Shown here piece after piece: positions 23,692 to 31,692 of a DNA stretch of 36,146 nucleotides. Where the stretch lies: positions 1 through 36,146 of the forward strand of contig PMOG01000113.1 in the NCBI GenBank assembly GCA_003161555.1, written 5' to 3'. The translations under genes were made by a program, and so were the position numbers. The notes below the pieces were generated by a model. It was not told where the DNA came from and did not search any database. It saw only the letters and a list, made by a program, of their open reading frames with translations. Source of the stretch: Vulcanimicrobiota bacterium (GTDB lineage: Bacteria; Vulcanimicrobiota; Vulcanimicrobiia; Vulcanimicrobiales; Vulcanimicrobiaceae). Numbering within the stretch: position 1 is the stretch's first letter; every line of letters starts with the position of its first letter.

Positions 23692-24270
23692 ATGTTTCAG
23701 CTTGCCATCGTCGCCCCGTTCGCTATTGCCGCAGCACTCGGAGGCGCGACTCCGGTCGACGGCGTCGCGTGGTCGACGGACGCGGCACATTCGAACGTCA
23801 CGCTGAGCGTGTCGCAGATGTTCTTCTCACGCCTCACCGGAACGCTCCCGGTCGCGTCGGCGACGGTCGTCACGGCTCCCGATTCGGACCTTCCGCTGGA
23901 GTTCGGCGTCGTGCTCGACTCCGCGGACATGACCACGCACGACACGGGTCGCGACGCGGCGCTGCACAGCGACCGCTTCTTCGACGTCGCGCGCTATCCG
24001 ATCATCCGCTTCACCAGCGACCAGATCGTCGGGTCGAACGCCGATACGTTCACCATTCACGGTCAGTTATCGATGCGTGACCAGACGCACCCGATCGTGT
24101 TCACGACGCATCGGGTGCAGTTGGGGTTCGACGGCGACGGCAAACGCCGCATCCGGTACGAGGCGACCGGCGGCTTCCACCGTTCCGATTACGGGATGGC
24201 GGCCGACCCCGGAGTCATCGGCAACGAGGTCGCGCTCCGCGTCGAGATCGAGGCTGTCGACCTGCGCTGA
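23692..24270 (+). CDS. YceI-family periplasmic protein
   Basis: A 192-residue protein with a signal peptide (MFQLAIVAPFAIAAALGGA). The YceI lipocalin-like barrel is marked by the start WSTDAAHSNVTLSVSQMF, the LDSADMTTHDTGRDAALHSDRFFDVARYP stretch in two parts, and TIHGQLSMRDQTHPIVF. The last is the TIxGxLTixGxTxPV hallmark. It ends with FHRSDYGM and a final strand. Family members bind isoprenoid lipids such as polyprenyl chains in the barrel; some are induced by base or acid stress. The gene follows the two metallopeptidases by 53 bp and is convergent with the TraB-like gene 16 bp away. Confidence 0.92.
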   Translation: MFQLAIVAPFAIAAALGGATPVDGVAWSTDAAHSNVTLSVSQMFFSRLTGTLPVASATVVTAPDSDLPLEFGVVLDSADMTTHDTGRDAALHSDRFFDVARYPIIRFTSDQIVGSNADTFTIHGQLSMRDQTHPIVFTTHRVQLGFDGDGKRRIRYEATGGFHRSDYGMAADPGVIGNEVALRVEIEAVDLR

Positions 24271-24286
24271 CGCGAGTCTCGCCGGG

Positions 24287-25189
24287 CTACTGCACGCGCC
24301 TTACGCGGTAGCCGCGTTTCGTCAGGTTGGCCTGCACGCTGCCCGCACCGGCCAGATGACCGGCACCCACCGCGACGAAGCTCACGCCGGACCCGTGCAG
24401 CAGCGTATCGAGACGCTGCGCCCAGGCGGCATTGCGGTCGACCACGAGCTCCTTGTAGAGCGCCGGCGAGCGGCGGAAGATCTCGTCGTCCTCGATGCCG
24501 GCCAGCTTCTCGACGTTTCCGTTCGCCCACAGCGCGACGAGCTGGTCGGTCGACGCAGTGCTCGAGTCGATTTCGTCGAGGGTCGCGTCGAGAAAGGCGA
24601 CTTCCTGATCCTGCGGCAGGTCGGCGAAGAAATGCAGCTGCTGCTGGAGCGTCTCGAAGCCGTACACGGGCTTTCCGCTCGACGCGAAGGTGCTGCGCAG
24701 TTGACGGTCGACGCCGTAGCTGGGATCGTACCCGGCCTTGAGCAACGGAACCGTCGAGAGCATCACCGCCGCGAACCAGGGGCGAAACGGTTCGAACATC
24801 GCCTCGCCGGGGGCGCCCATGGCGCGCGAGGCGGCGTCGACCCGCGCGAGGTCGGCCGGAGTCAGCTTCGTCGAGAGCGGATGCGCCGCGTCCATCCCCA
24901 ACGACTGCAGGCTCGGCAGAATGCTGGTCGGATCCTCGCCGTCCGGAACCTCGAGCCACAAGTCGCGGCTTTGCGCGATCGCGGCGTCGAGCGCCGGCGA
25001 ATGCCACTGCCGATCCGCTTTGAGGATGTGAATCGTGCCGAACAGGTACACCTTGGCGTGCGCCGACTCGACGACCCACAAGGCAGGATAGGCCGAGGCG
25101 GCGCGTGTCGCCGCCAGCACGATCGCACCGGCAAGCGCGATGCAGCGCAAGAGCCGGAGCGTTCTAGACGCGGGCGGCGTTTCGTGCAA
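24287..25189 (-). CDS. TraB/GumN-family protein (exported)
   Basis: A 300-residue protein with a signal peptide-like start (LLRCIALAGAIVLAATRAASA). The TraB/GumN domain begins LWVVESAHAKVYLFGTIHIL, containing the first GxxH motif. It ends FVAVGAGHLAGAGSVQANL, the second GxxH, and then a short KRGYRVRRV tail. Both motifs carry His residues that in the related TIKI metalloproteases bind metal. The bacterial function is not established. The TTG at 25189 lies inside the MBL gene; a TTG at 25150 would avoid the overlap and keep the signal peptide, and is an equal candidate. It is co-directional with the MBL gene. Confidence 0.85.
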   Translation of the reverse strand: MHETPPASRTLRLLRCIALAGAIVLAATRAASAYPALWVVESAHAKVYLFGTIHILKADRQWHSPALDAAIAQSRDLWLEVPDGEDPTSILPSLQSLGMDAAHPLSTKLTPADLARVDAASRAMGAPGEAMFEPFRPWFAAVMLSTVPLLKAGYDPSYGVDRQLRSTFASSGKPVYGFETLQQQLHFFADLPQDQEVAFLDATLDEIDSSTASTDQLVALWANGNVEKLAGIEDDEIFRRSPALYKELVVDRNAAWAQRLDTLLHGSGVSFVAVGAGHLAGAGSVQANLTKRGYRVRRVQ

Positions 25190-26096
25190 TCGTGAGCGTC
25201 GTCGTTTCGCCGGGACGCAGCAGGGTCACGGCGATCTTCGGATCGATCCGTCCCATAGCGGAACGGAAGAGCTCGCCGCAATGGATCCCCACAACGAGCG
25301 GGTTGTGCGCGTAATGAACCGGGATCGCTTGGCCCACGCCGGCGAGCTTGCAGGCATAGGCTGCATCATCAGGCCCCATCGTGAACGCGCCGTTCCCCGA
25401 GCACACGACCGCCAGATCGGGATGATAGCGCATGCCGACCAAGGCCATGTCGCCGTACACATCGGTATCGCCCGAAGCGTAGATCCGAGCGCCGCCGATG
25501 TCGATGATGAACCCGGCCGGCGGAAAGCCGGACGCCGTCGAGTGCACGGCCGGCACCAGTTCGAACTTCGTTTCTTTGTAGGCGGCGGTTCCGCCCATAT
25601 TGATGCCGGCGCCGCCGTTGAGCACGACTTGCGTACTGTCGACTCCGGCAGCCTTGAACTTCGGTACCAAACCGACGCGCATGAGGTCGCTCTGTCCCAC
25701 CGTCTTCACCTCAACGCCGGCGGCGAGAAGTGCGGGCAGCAGTTCGAAGTAGTCGCCCATATGGTCGCCGTGATCGTGCGTCAACGCCACGACCATCGCT
25801 TCGGGCCGGCGTCCCTTGATGTGCGCGACATATGCGGCCGGACTCGAGAGCTCGGCTGGCTTCTCGATGCCGAACGCTTTGAAGCCCGTGTTGTTCCAGA
25901 TCCAGGCGTCAACGAGCACGATGGTTTTGTCGTCCGGCGTCGCCAGTTCATAGACCCCGCCGCCGTACCAGCGTATCCTCAGCGTCGCCGGCGGACCCGA
26001 TGCCGCGGCGAACTCGTGGCCTGAAACGCTCGCGCCTGCGGCGCCGGCGACTGCGGTTACCCCGAAAAATTCACCACGCGAAAGCGGATCGCTCAT
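25164..26096 (-). CDS. Exported MBL-fold metal-dependent hydrolase
   Basis: A 310-residue metallo-beta-lactamase-fold protein, UlaG-like by layout. The ATG at 26096 is chosen because AGGAG lies five bases upstream. The first 30 residues (LSRGEFFGVTAVAGAAGASVSG) look like a Tat-type signal with only one Arg. The metal motif HDHGDH is at 107-112 in VVALTHDHGDHMGD. A GDTDVYGD segment follows, then QAIPVHYAHNP. Related proteins hydrolyse lactones, phosphodiesters or N-acyl compounds; the substrate is not evident. Its 3' end overlaps the next gene by 26 bp if that starts at 25189. It is divergent from the TRAP binding-protein gene. Confidence 0.9.
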   Translation of the reverse strand: MSDPLSRGEFFGVTAVAGAAGASVSGHEFAAASGPPATLRIRWYGGGVYELATPDDKTIVLVDAWIWNNTGFKAFGIEKPAELSSPAAYVAHIKGRRPEAMVVALTHDHGDHMGDYFELLPALLAAGVEVKTVGQSDLMRVGLVPKFKAAGVDSTQVVLNGGAGINMGGTAAYKETKFELVPAVHSTASGFPPAGFIIDIGGARIYASGDTDVYGDMALVGMRYHPDLAVVCSGNGAFTMGPDDAAYACKLAGVGQAIPVHYAHNPLVVGIHCGELFRSAMGRIDPKIAVTLLRPGETTTLTIARNAARV

Positions 26097-26174
26097 CTTC
26101 ACTCCTGGGCGGCAACGACGATGTACTCGGCATCTTACGCTCGGCGGCCGCACGACCCTGGGGCGCTCCCCTTC

Positions 26175-26203
26175 TTGACCCGCCGCAACCGGTCTGCTAC
26201 AGA
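26175..26203 (+). promoter_or_regulatory. Candidate sigma-70-type promoter of the TRAP binding-protein gene
   Basis: TTGACC, a 17-base spacer and TGC-TACAGA (extended -10 form) lie 38 bases upstream of the ATG at 26241, with GGCGGGGGG as the ribosome site in between. The -35 and spacing are good and the -10 is weak. Confidence 0.4.
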
Positions 26204-26240
26204 AGGATGCAATGGCCGGCGAGTTCCGGCGGGGGGCAAG

Positions 26241-27257
26241 ATGACTCTATCTCGTAAGCGATTGCTCGCACTCGGTGCCGGCGCCGGAGCGTTCGCATCG
26301 ATCGGTGTGCTCCGCTGGCCCGGCGAGGCGGCGCAGTTTACCTTGAAGCTGGCAAACGATCAGACGCCGACGCATCCGATGAACGTCGCGACGGCCGACG
26401 CGATCAAACGCATCGGGGATGTCACCGGCGGTCAGGTCGAGGTCAAACTCTTCCCCAGCAGCCTGCTTGGGGGCGACCCGCAGATGCTGGCTCAGGTGCG
26501 GACGGGTGCGATCGAGCTGGTGCAGATGGGCAACAACATCGTGGGCTCGGTGATCCCGTCGGCGGCGCTGCTGAGTATGCCGTTCGCATTCACCAGCCCG
26601 CAGCAGTACCAAGCCGCCGCAAACGGTCCGCTCGGCGCCTATATCGGGACCGCCGCCGCAAAGATCGGCCTGCGAAAATTCGACACCTCGTTCTACGGCG
26701 GGTTCTTCGAAGTCCAGAACCGTGTCCGTCCGATCAACGCGCCGGGCGATCTGAAAGGCCTGAAGATCCGCGTACCGCCCGGCCCGATCGACGTCGGCAC
26801 CTTCAAGGCGTTCGACGCGGCGCCGACCGTCATCACGCTCGGGGAAGTATACACGTCGCTGCAGACGCACCTGATCGACGGCATCGAGGTGCCGCTGCCG
26901 ACCGTTCGCAATTTCAAGTTCTACGAACAGTTGAAGTACTGTTCGCTCACGCACCACAGCGGGCTCTCGTACCTGCTCTTCGCGAACGCCGACGTCTGGG
27001 GGCGCTTGCCCAAGAACCTCCAAGATGTCCTCGACCGCGAGTTCAATGCGGCCGCGGCAACGGCCACCAAGTCGATGGCCGGTCAGGAAGTCAGCGTCGA
27101 AGCGGAACTCACGGCCGATGGCATGGTGTTCAACCGGCCCGCGCTCGAGCCGTTCAGCCAAGTGATTCGCGGCTCGGGCCTGTATCGTCAGTGGCGCGAC
27201 CAGTACGACCCCAAGGGCTGGGAGATGCTCGAAAGGACGACCGGGAAGCTCGTCTAG
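26241..27257 (+). CDS. TRAP transporter solute-binding protein (DctP type), orphan
   Basis: A 338-residue periplasmic binding protein from the ATG at 26241 (GGGGGG ribosome site four bases upstream). A Tat-like or Sec signal (SRKRLLALGAGAGAFAS) precedes the DctP domain. Family marks are FTLKLANDQTPTHPMNVATA at the start, VEVKLFPSSLLGGD, FEVQNRVRPINAPGDLKGLKIRVP with the substrate-carboxylate Arg, and LGEVYTSLQTHLIDGIEVPLP. DctP proteins capture C4-dicarboxylates, keto acids or other organic acids and hand them to a DctQM permease. No DctQ or DctM gene lies in the window, since both sides are occupied by unrelated genes. The permease must therefore be elsewhere, or the protein is a sensor-type binding protein. 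Confidence 0.93.
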   Translation: MTLSRKRLLALGAGAGAFASIGVLRWPGEAAQFTLKLANDQTPTHPMNVATADAIKRIGDVTGGQVEVKLFPSSLLGGDPQMLAQVRTGAIELVQMGNNIVGSVIPSAALLSMPFAFTSPQQYQAAANGPLGAYIGTAAAKIGLRKFDTSFYGGFFEVQNRVRPINAPGDLKGLKIRVPPGPIDVGTFKAFDAAPTVITLGEVYTSLQTHLIDGIEVPLPTVRNFKFYEQLKYCSLTHHSGLSYLLFANADVWGRLPKNLQDVLDREFNAAAATATKSMAGQEVSVEAELTADGMVFNRPALEPFSQVIRGSGLYRQWRDQYDPKGWEMLERTTGKLV

Positions 27258-27264
27258 CGCAGCG

Positions 27265-28536
27265 TCACTGCGTTTGGACCGTCACGCTGGTCGAGCCAAG
27301 CGGCACGCCGTTCATGTCCTGGAAAGTCACGGTCACGGTGCCGCCGTTGATCGGCGTGCCCTGTGAGGTTAAGAACACCGAGAACGTCTCCGACTGTCCG
27401 GGCGTGAACGAGTCGGGAATCGGGTTTGCGGGCGCCGCCAGGCATTGACCGGACATCGCGGTTTGGCAGATCGTCCCGGTCAGCGGCAGCGACCCCACGT
27501 TCACGACGACTTGCCCGTTGGCATACGTATTCAGCGTGTTGTTCGCGGCCAAGACGGCGAACGCGCCCGTTCCCCCGGCCGCCACCGGCAAGTTGACCAC
27601 GCCGTTCCCGCTGGCGGTCGCGTTCTGCACCACGAACCCGGCCGACGGACTCGGCGACGGCGAGGGAGTTGCGGTCGGGCTCGCAGTCGGGCTTGGTGAC
27701 GCGGTTGGGCTCGGCGTCGGGCTCGGTGTCGGCGTCGCGCTCGCCGACGGACTCGGTGTCGGCGTTGGCGTGGCGCTCGGCGATGCGGTCGGACTCGATG
27801 AGGGGCTCGCGGTCGGACTTGACGATGCCGTTGGGCTCGGTGTCGAAGTCGGCGCCGGCGTCGGCGTGGAAAGCGTCGAGGTCGTGCTGAACAGCACCAG
27901 TTCGTACGACGTCCCCGCGACGAGCGTCAGCGGCGCACTCAGCTCCGGCCAGTCGAAGAATATGTCGCCCGCGGTGTCGGTGGCCTGCACGGCCGGCCCC
28001 AACAGCACCCTCCAGCCGGCGGTGGGATCGTTCGGGTTGGCGGGGTTGTTCGGATCGTAGATCGCGACGTACGAGTGAGTCGGATCGGGCAACGTCACGT
28101 TTTGCGGGAATTTCCACACGATGACGAACGAGTCGGGGAGTGTGACGCTAGTATCCGGTGTGAAGGTGACGTAGCCGAACGGGTTGATGTTCGCCGCACC
28201 GATGTTCTTCGGCGCACGGCGCACGTTCTGCACGGTCGGGGTCCCGGCCGGCTGCGTGACCGACATCGTCGTCAGTAAATGCGAGACGGCGCTCGCGGCC
28301 GGAACGGTGAGCGTCCCCGTATATCCGCCGTCGAACGGCCCGAGCGTAAGTGACGAAGACGCCGTCGTGCTAGTGGTCAGCGTCCCGGTCGAGCTCGGCG
28401 CGTTCGTCGGCGCCGCAAGGACCGGCGGGTTCATATTCGCCCGGCTCGAGCACGATGAAAGCGCAAATCCAAGACCACCGACGATCAAAAGCATCGACGG
28501 CAGAAGGGATCGCATTATGGACGTGCGGGTCAGCAT
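27265..28536 (-). CDS. Exported lipoprotein with central Ser/Pro/Thr linker
   Basis: A 423-residue protein, with signal peptide and lipobox (GFALSSCSS). Residues about 30-225 form an N-terminal beta-rich domain ([34 protein letters not shown]). A linker of about 65 residues follows, made of [12 protein letters not shown] units. The C-terminal 125 residues form a second beta domain, ending with [20 protein letters not shown] and TVQTQ. I do not recognise either domain; both look like immunoglobulin-like or adhesin-type sandwiches. The linker is in the middle of the protein, unlike the two N-terminal linkers of the propeller lipoproteins. It is convergent with the TRAP protein gene, seven bases away. 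Confidence 0.72.
   Translation of the reverse strand: MLTRTSIMRSLLPSMLLIVGGLGFALSSCSSRANMNPPVLAAPTNAPSSTGTLTTSTTASSSLTLGPFDGGYTGTLTVPAASAVSHLLTTMSVTQPAGTPTVQNVRRAPKNIGAANINPFGYVTFTPDTSVTLPDSFVIVWKFPQNVTLPDPTHSYVAIYDPNNPANPNDPTAGWRVLLGPAVQATDTAGDIFFDWPELSAPLTLVAGTSYELVLFSTTSTLSTPTPAPTSTPSPTASSSPTASPSSSPTASPSATPTPTPSPSASATPTPSPTPSPTASPSPTASPTATPSPSPSPSAGFVVQNATASGNGVVNLPVAAGGTGAFAVLAANNTLNTYANGQVVVNVGSLPLTGTICQTAMSGQCLAAPANPIPDSFTPGQSETFSVFLTSQGTPINGGTVTVTFQDMNGVPLGSTSVTVQTQ
27645..27875 (-). repeat. Low-complexity tract coding the Ser/Pro/Thr linker
   Basis: Degenerate units of CTCGGTGTCGG and GTCGGACTCGC type recur for about 230 bp and encode the central linker of the lipoprotein at 27265-28536. 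Units are 6-18 bases and not identical. A tract of this kind could change in length by replication slippage while staying in frame only for multiples of three. Confidence 0.6.
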
Positions 28537-28610
28537 AACCGGGATTTCGATGAGTACACTCCCTCAGCCGAGCTAACCTTTCGCAGAGCGATGTTACCGT
28601 GCACCCATCG

Positions 28611-28628
28611 GCCCGTACCGGAACGGGC
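28611..28628 (+). promoter_or_regulatory. Small hairpin in the 5' region of the haem operon
   Basis: GCCCGT-ACCGGA-ACGGGC is a perfect 6-bp stem with a hexaloop, about 65 bp before the hemE start. It may be part of the leader RNA, but no T-tract follows and no known riboswitch class is recognisable. Confidence 0.3.
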
Positions 28629-28694
28629 ACGCTTGCTTGGTCCCGGGAAGCGCTCACGCGGGCGCGGAAGATCGCGGCGAGTGAAGGGTTTGTA

Positions 28695-29720
28695 GTGCCG
28701 GCGGCACCCGCAATGAACTTGTTCTTGGACACCGTGCGCGGGTCCGCAGGCCGGCAAACGCCGATTTGGATCATGCGCCAAGCCGGACGCTATCTGCCGG
28801 AGTACCGGAAGATCAAAGAACGCGCGACCTTCCTCGAGATGACGCACGATCCGGCGCTGGCAGCCGAAATCACCCTGCAGCCCTTGCGACGATTTCCGCT
28901 CGACGCCGCGATCATCTTCAGCGACATCATGACGCCGCTCGAAGCGTTGGGAATTCCGGTCGACTTCACGCCCGGCCCGGTGATCCGCGAGCCCTTGCGG
29001 TCGCGCGCGGCGATCGAAGCACTGGCGCTGCGGGACGAGGTCGCGCCGTTCGTGGGCGAGGCACTGCGCATCGTGCGGGCCGCGCTGACCGGCGAGGTCG
29101 CCCTGATCGGCTTTGCCGGCGCCCCGCTCACGCTAGCGGCATACCTGGTCGAGGGCGGCGGCAGCAAGGAATACGAGCACTTCCGCCGGTTCCTGCGCAG
29201 CGAGCCGGCGGCGATGCACCTGCTGCTCGAGAAACTGACCGACCTGACGATTCGTTATCTGCAAATGCAGATCGCGTCGGGCGCGCAGGCCGTCCAGTTG
29301 TTCGACAGCTGGGCCGGGCTGCACGACCTGCGCACCTACCGCGAGTACGGTCTCCCGTACAACGCCAGGATCCTCGCGGCGCTGGCGGACGCCGGTGCGG
29401 CGCGCATCTACTTCGCGCTCGGCGCAGCACATTTGCTCGAGGCCGTCGCAGAACTTCCGGCCGATGCGGTCGGAATCGATTGGCGGACCGACCTTGCGGC
29501 GGCGCGCGCTGCGCTGCCGGGCAAAGCGCTGCAAGGGAATCTGGATCCGGCGTTGCTGTTCGCCGACCACAGCGCGATCGCGGCCGAAGCGCGGCGCATC
29601 TTGGATCAGGGGAACGGCGGAGCCCACGTCTTCAATCTCGGCCACGGTATTTGGCCCGCCACGCCGATCGACGCCGTCGCGCACCTGGTCGAGACGGTGC
29701 ACGCGTACCGGCGTCCATGA
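28695..29720 (+). CDS. hemE: Uroporphyrinogen decarboxylase
   Basis: A 341-residue enzyme that removes four carboxyl groups from uroporphyrinogen III to make coproporphyrinogen III. The GTG at 28695 is preceded by GAAGGG with good spacing; the ATG at 28713 (MNLFLDTVRG) is the alternative. Signatures: PIWIMRQAGRYLPEYR, the first family motif with the substrate-binding Arg residues, then IIFSDIMTPLEALGI with the catalytic-site Asp. GFAGAPLTLAAYLVEGGGSK is the second family motif, and VFNLGHGIWPATP lies near the end with its conserved His. It heads the haem operon hemE-hemF-hemH-hemY; its TGA overlaps the hemF start (ATGA). Confidence 0.96.
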   Translation: MPAAPAMNLFLDTVRGSAGRQTPIWIMRQAGRYLPEYRKIKERATFLEMTHDPALAAEITLQPLRRFPLDAAIIFSDIMTPLEALGIPVDFTPGPVIREPLRSRAAIEALALRDEVAPFVGEALRIVRAALTGEVALIGFAGAPLTLAAYLVEGGGSKEYEHFRRFLRSEPAAMHLLLEKLTDLTIRYLQMQIASGAQAVQLFDSWAGLHDLRTYREYGLPYNARILAALADAGAARIYFALGAAHLLEAVAELPADAVGIDWRTDLAAARAALPGKALQGNLDPALLFADHSAIAAEARRILDQGNGGAHVFNLGHGIWPATPIDAVAHLVETVHAYRRP

Positions 29721-30700
29721 ATTTCGCCGCCTCCGCGACGCGGCAGCGTGCTGCCGGCCTGGTCGCCGAACTCCAGGAACGCATCTGCAGCCGCATCCTC
29801 GATCTCGAACGCGCGACTGCGGCGGCGGCGGAGCGCGCTGCGTCCGCGTTCACCGTCGATGACTGGGAAAGTCCCCCCTCGGAGCGCGGCATCGCGGGCT
29901 ACGGCTCGACGCGCGTCATCGCCGGCGGTGCGCCGCTCGAGAAAGCCGGCGTCAACACCTCGGTCGTGACCGGCGCTCAGCTGCCGCCCAGCGTCGTGGC
30001 GCAGCGGCCGGAACTCGAGGGTCACGGCTTCTTCGCGGCCGGCGTGAGCGTCGTGTGCCATCCCTGCAACCCCCACGCGCCGGCGGCACACTGCAACTAT
30101 CGCTATTTCGAAGCGCAAGCGCCCGACGGGTCGCGCAGCGCCTGGTGGTTCGGGGGCGGTGCCGACCTGACGCCGTACTATCCGGTACTCGACGACGTGC
30201 GCGACTTTCATCGCGCGCTCAAAGCTGCGTGCGATCGCACTAACGACGATTTCTACGCCGAGTTCAAGAACTGGTGCGATCGGTATTTCTACTTGCCGCA
30301 TCGCAACGAGGCGCGCGGCGCCGGCGGTATCTTCTACGATTACATCGACGCCGAGCGCGGCACGCGCGACGAGTTGTTCGCATTCTCGCGCGCAGCCGGC
30401 GAAGCGTTCGTTCGCGGCTACTTCCCCATCGTCGAACGCCGCGCGGCGCAAGCGTTCGGCGAACGCGAACGTTCCTTCCAACTTTTGCGCCGCGGACGGT
30501 ATGTCGAGTTCAACCTGCTATACGATCGCGGGACGCTCTTTGGATTGCAAAGCGGGGGCCGCGTCGAATCCATTCTCATGTCGCTGCCGCCCTTGGTTCG
30601 CTGGGCGTACGACGAACGGCCGCAACCCGGTTCGGTCGAGGACGCGCTGCAGGAGTATTTGCAACCGCGCGACTGGTTTGCGGAGGATCCGTTCGCATGA
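29717..30700 (+). CDS. hemF: Oxygen-dependent coproporphyrinogen III oxidase
   Basis: A 327-residue cytosolic enzyme that uses O2 to convert coproporphyrinogen III to protoporphyrinogen IX. The ATG at 29717 overlaps the hemE stop as ATGA; longer frames upstream are antisense-like shadows of hemE. Signatures: GVNTSVVTG, FFAAGVSVVCHPCNPHAP, AWWFGGGADLTPYYP (the typical metal/substrate segment), KNWCDRYFYLPHRNEARGAGGIFYDY, and GRYVEFNLLYDRGTLFGLQSGGR, each matching family blocks in order. The choice of the O2-dependent enzyme rather than HemN marks an aerobic or microaerobic route. Its stop overlaps the hemH start, again as ATGA. Confidence 0.97.
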   Translation: MNFAASATRQRAAGLVAELQERICSRILDLERATAAAAERAASAFTVDDWESPPSERGIAGYGSTRVIAGGAPLEKAGVNTSVVTGAQLPPSVVAQRPELEGHGFFAAGVSVVCHPCNPHAPAAHCNYRYFEAQAPDGSRSAWWFGGGADLTPYYPVLDDVRDFHRALKAACDRTNDDFYAEFKNWCDRYFYLPHRNEARGAGGIFYDYIDAERGTRDELFAFSRAAGEAFVRGYFPIVERRAAQAFGERERSFQLLRRGRYVEFNLLYDRGTLFGLQSGGRVESILMSLPPLVRWAYDERPQPGSVEDALQEYLQPRDWFAEDPFA

Positions 30701-31692
30701 AATCTGCGGTGCTGCTCGTCAATCTCGGTTCCCCGGCGTCAACCAGCATACCGGACGTGCGTCGCTATCTCGATCAGTTTCTCATGGATCCGTACGTCAT
30801 CGACGTGCCGTGGCCGTTGCGCGCGCTAATCGTGAAAGGACTCATTCTGCCGACGCGGCCGCCGAAGACGGCGCACGCGTATCAGAGCATTTGGACCAGC
30901 GACGGGTCGCCGTTGATCGTCATCTCCGAGCGACAGCGGCGTGCGTTGGAAGCGCGACTGCAACGACCGGTGGGCCTGGCAATGCGGTACGGCGAGCCGT
31001 CGATTCCCAATGCGGTCGCGGAACTCGTCGCACGCGCGAAAGACTGCGACGAGATCGTGGTCGTGCCGCTCTATCCGCAGTACGCAATGGCCACGACGAA
31101 GACGGTGGAGGTCGAAGCGGAGCCCGCGCTGCGCGCAACCGGCATCCCGTTCCGCTTCGTCCCGCCATTTTACGGCGATGAGCGCTACTTGGATGCCATG
31201 GAAGCGCGGATCCGCTGCGACTATCCCGTGGACATCCAGTATCTGCTCTTCAGTTACCACGGTATCCCGGCGCGACATCTGCGTAAGACCGACCCGACAC
31301 ACGGTCATTGCCTGACGCCCGACTGCTGCACGACACCGTCGCCCGCGCACGCGACCTGCTATCGTCATCAAGCGATCGTCACGACGCAACGGCTCGCGCA
31401 ACGCCTCAATCTTACGCCGGAGGGGTACGGCTTTTCGTTTCAGTCGCGGTTGGGCAGCGGCTGGCTCGAGCCGTTTACCGACGTGCTGCTCGAACAGTTC
31501 CCTGCGCGCGGCATTACACGGCTCGCCGTCGTCTGTCCGTCGTTCGTCGCCGATTGTTTGGAGACGCTTGAGGAGATCGCGATCCGCGGCCGTGCGTCAT
31601 TCCTAGCCGCCGGCGGTGAATCGCTGCACTACGTTCCGTGCCTCAACGACGACCCGCTGTGGATTGAGGCGCTCGCCGCGCTCTGCGAATGA
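30697..31692 (+). CDS. hemH: Ferrochelatase with Cys-rich insert
   Basis: A 331-residue enzyme that inserts ferrous iron into protoporphyrin IX. It begins KSAVLLVNLGSP; FSYHGIP at 186-191 supplies the metal-binding His188, and ETLEEI at 289-294 the conserved Glu. Between them lies HCLTPDCCTTPSPAHATCYR, with Cys205, Cys210, Cys211 and Cys221. Comparable Cys clusters in some bacterial ferrochelatases have been linked to a [2Fe-2S] centre, so one is possible here, though the ligand set must be tested. The ATG at 30697 overlaps the hemF stop, and its TGA overlaps the next start at 31689 in the same ATGA form. The frame extends upstream to 30274 but without homology. Confidence 0.96.
   Translation: MKSAVLLVNLGSPASTSIPDVRRYLDQFLMDPYVIDVPWPLRALIVKGLILPTRPPKTAHAYQSIWTSDGSPLIVISERQRRALEARLQRPVGLAMRYGEPSIPNAVAELVARAKDCDEIVVVPLYPQYAMATTKTVEVEAEPALRATGIPFRFVPPFYGDERYLDAMEARIRCDYPVDIQYLLFSYHGIPARHLRKTDPTHGHCLTPDCCTTPSPAHATCYRHQAIVTTQRLAQRLNLTPEGYGFSFQSRLGSGWLEPFTDVLLEQFPARGITRLAVVCPSFVADCLETLEEIAIRGRASFLAAGGESLHYVPCLNDDPLWIEALAALCE

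Noticed and set aside
27645-27875. Repeat tract considered as a CRISPR or exact tandem repeat
   Set aside because: Units are short, unequal and in frame with the protein; there are no unique spacers or conserved repeats.
28766-29716. Upstream extension of the hemF frame
   Set aside because: It is a shadow of hemE in another frame. HemF homology begins at the ATG 29717 with an ATGA overlap.
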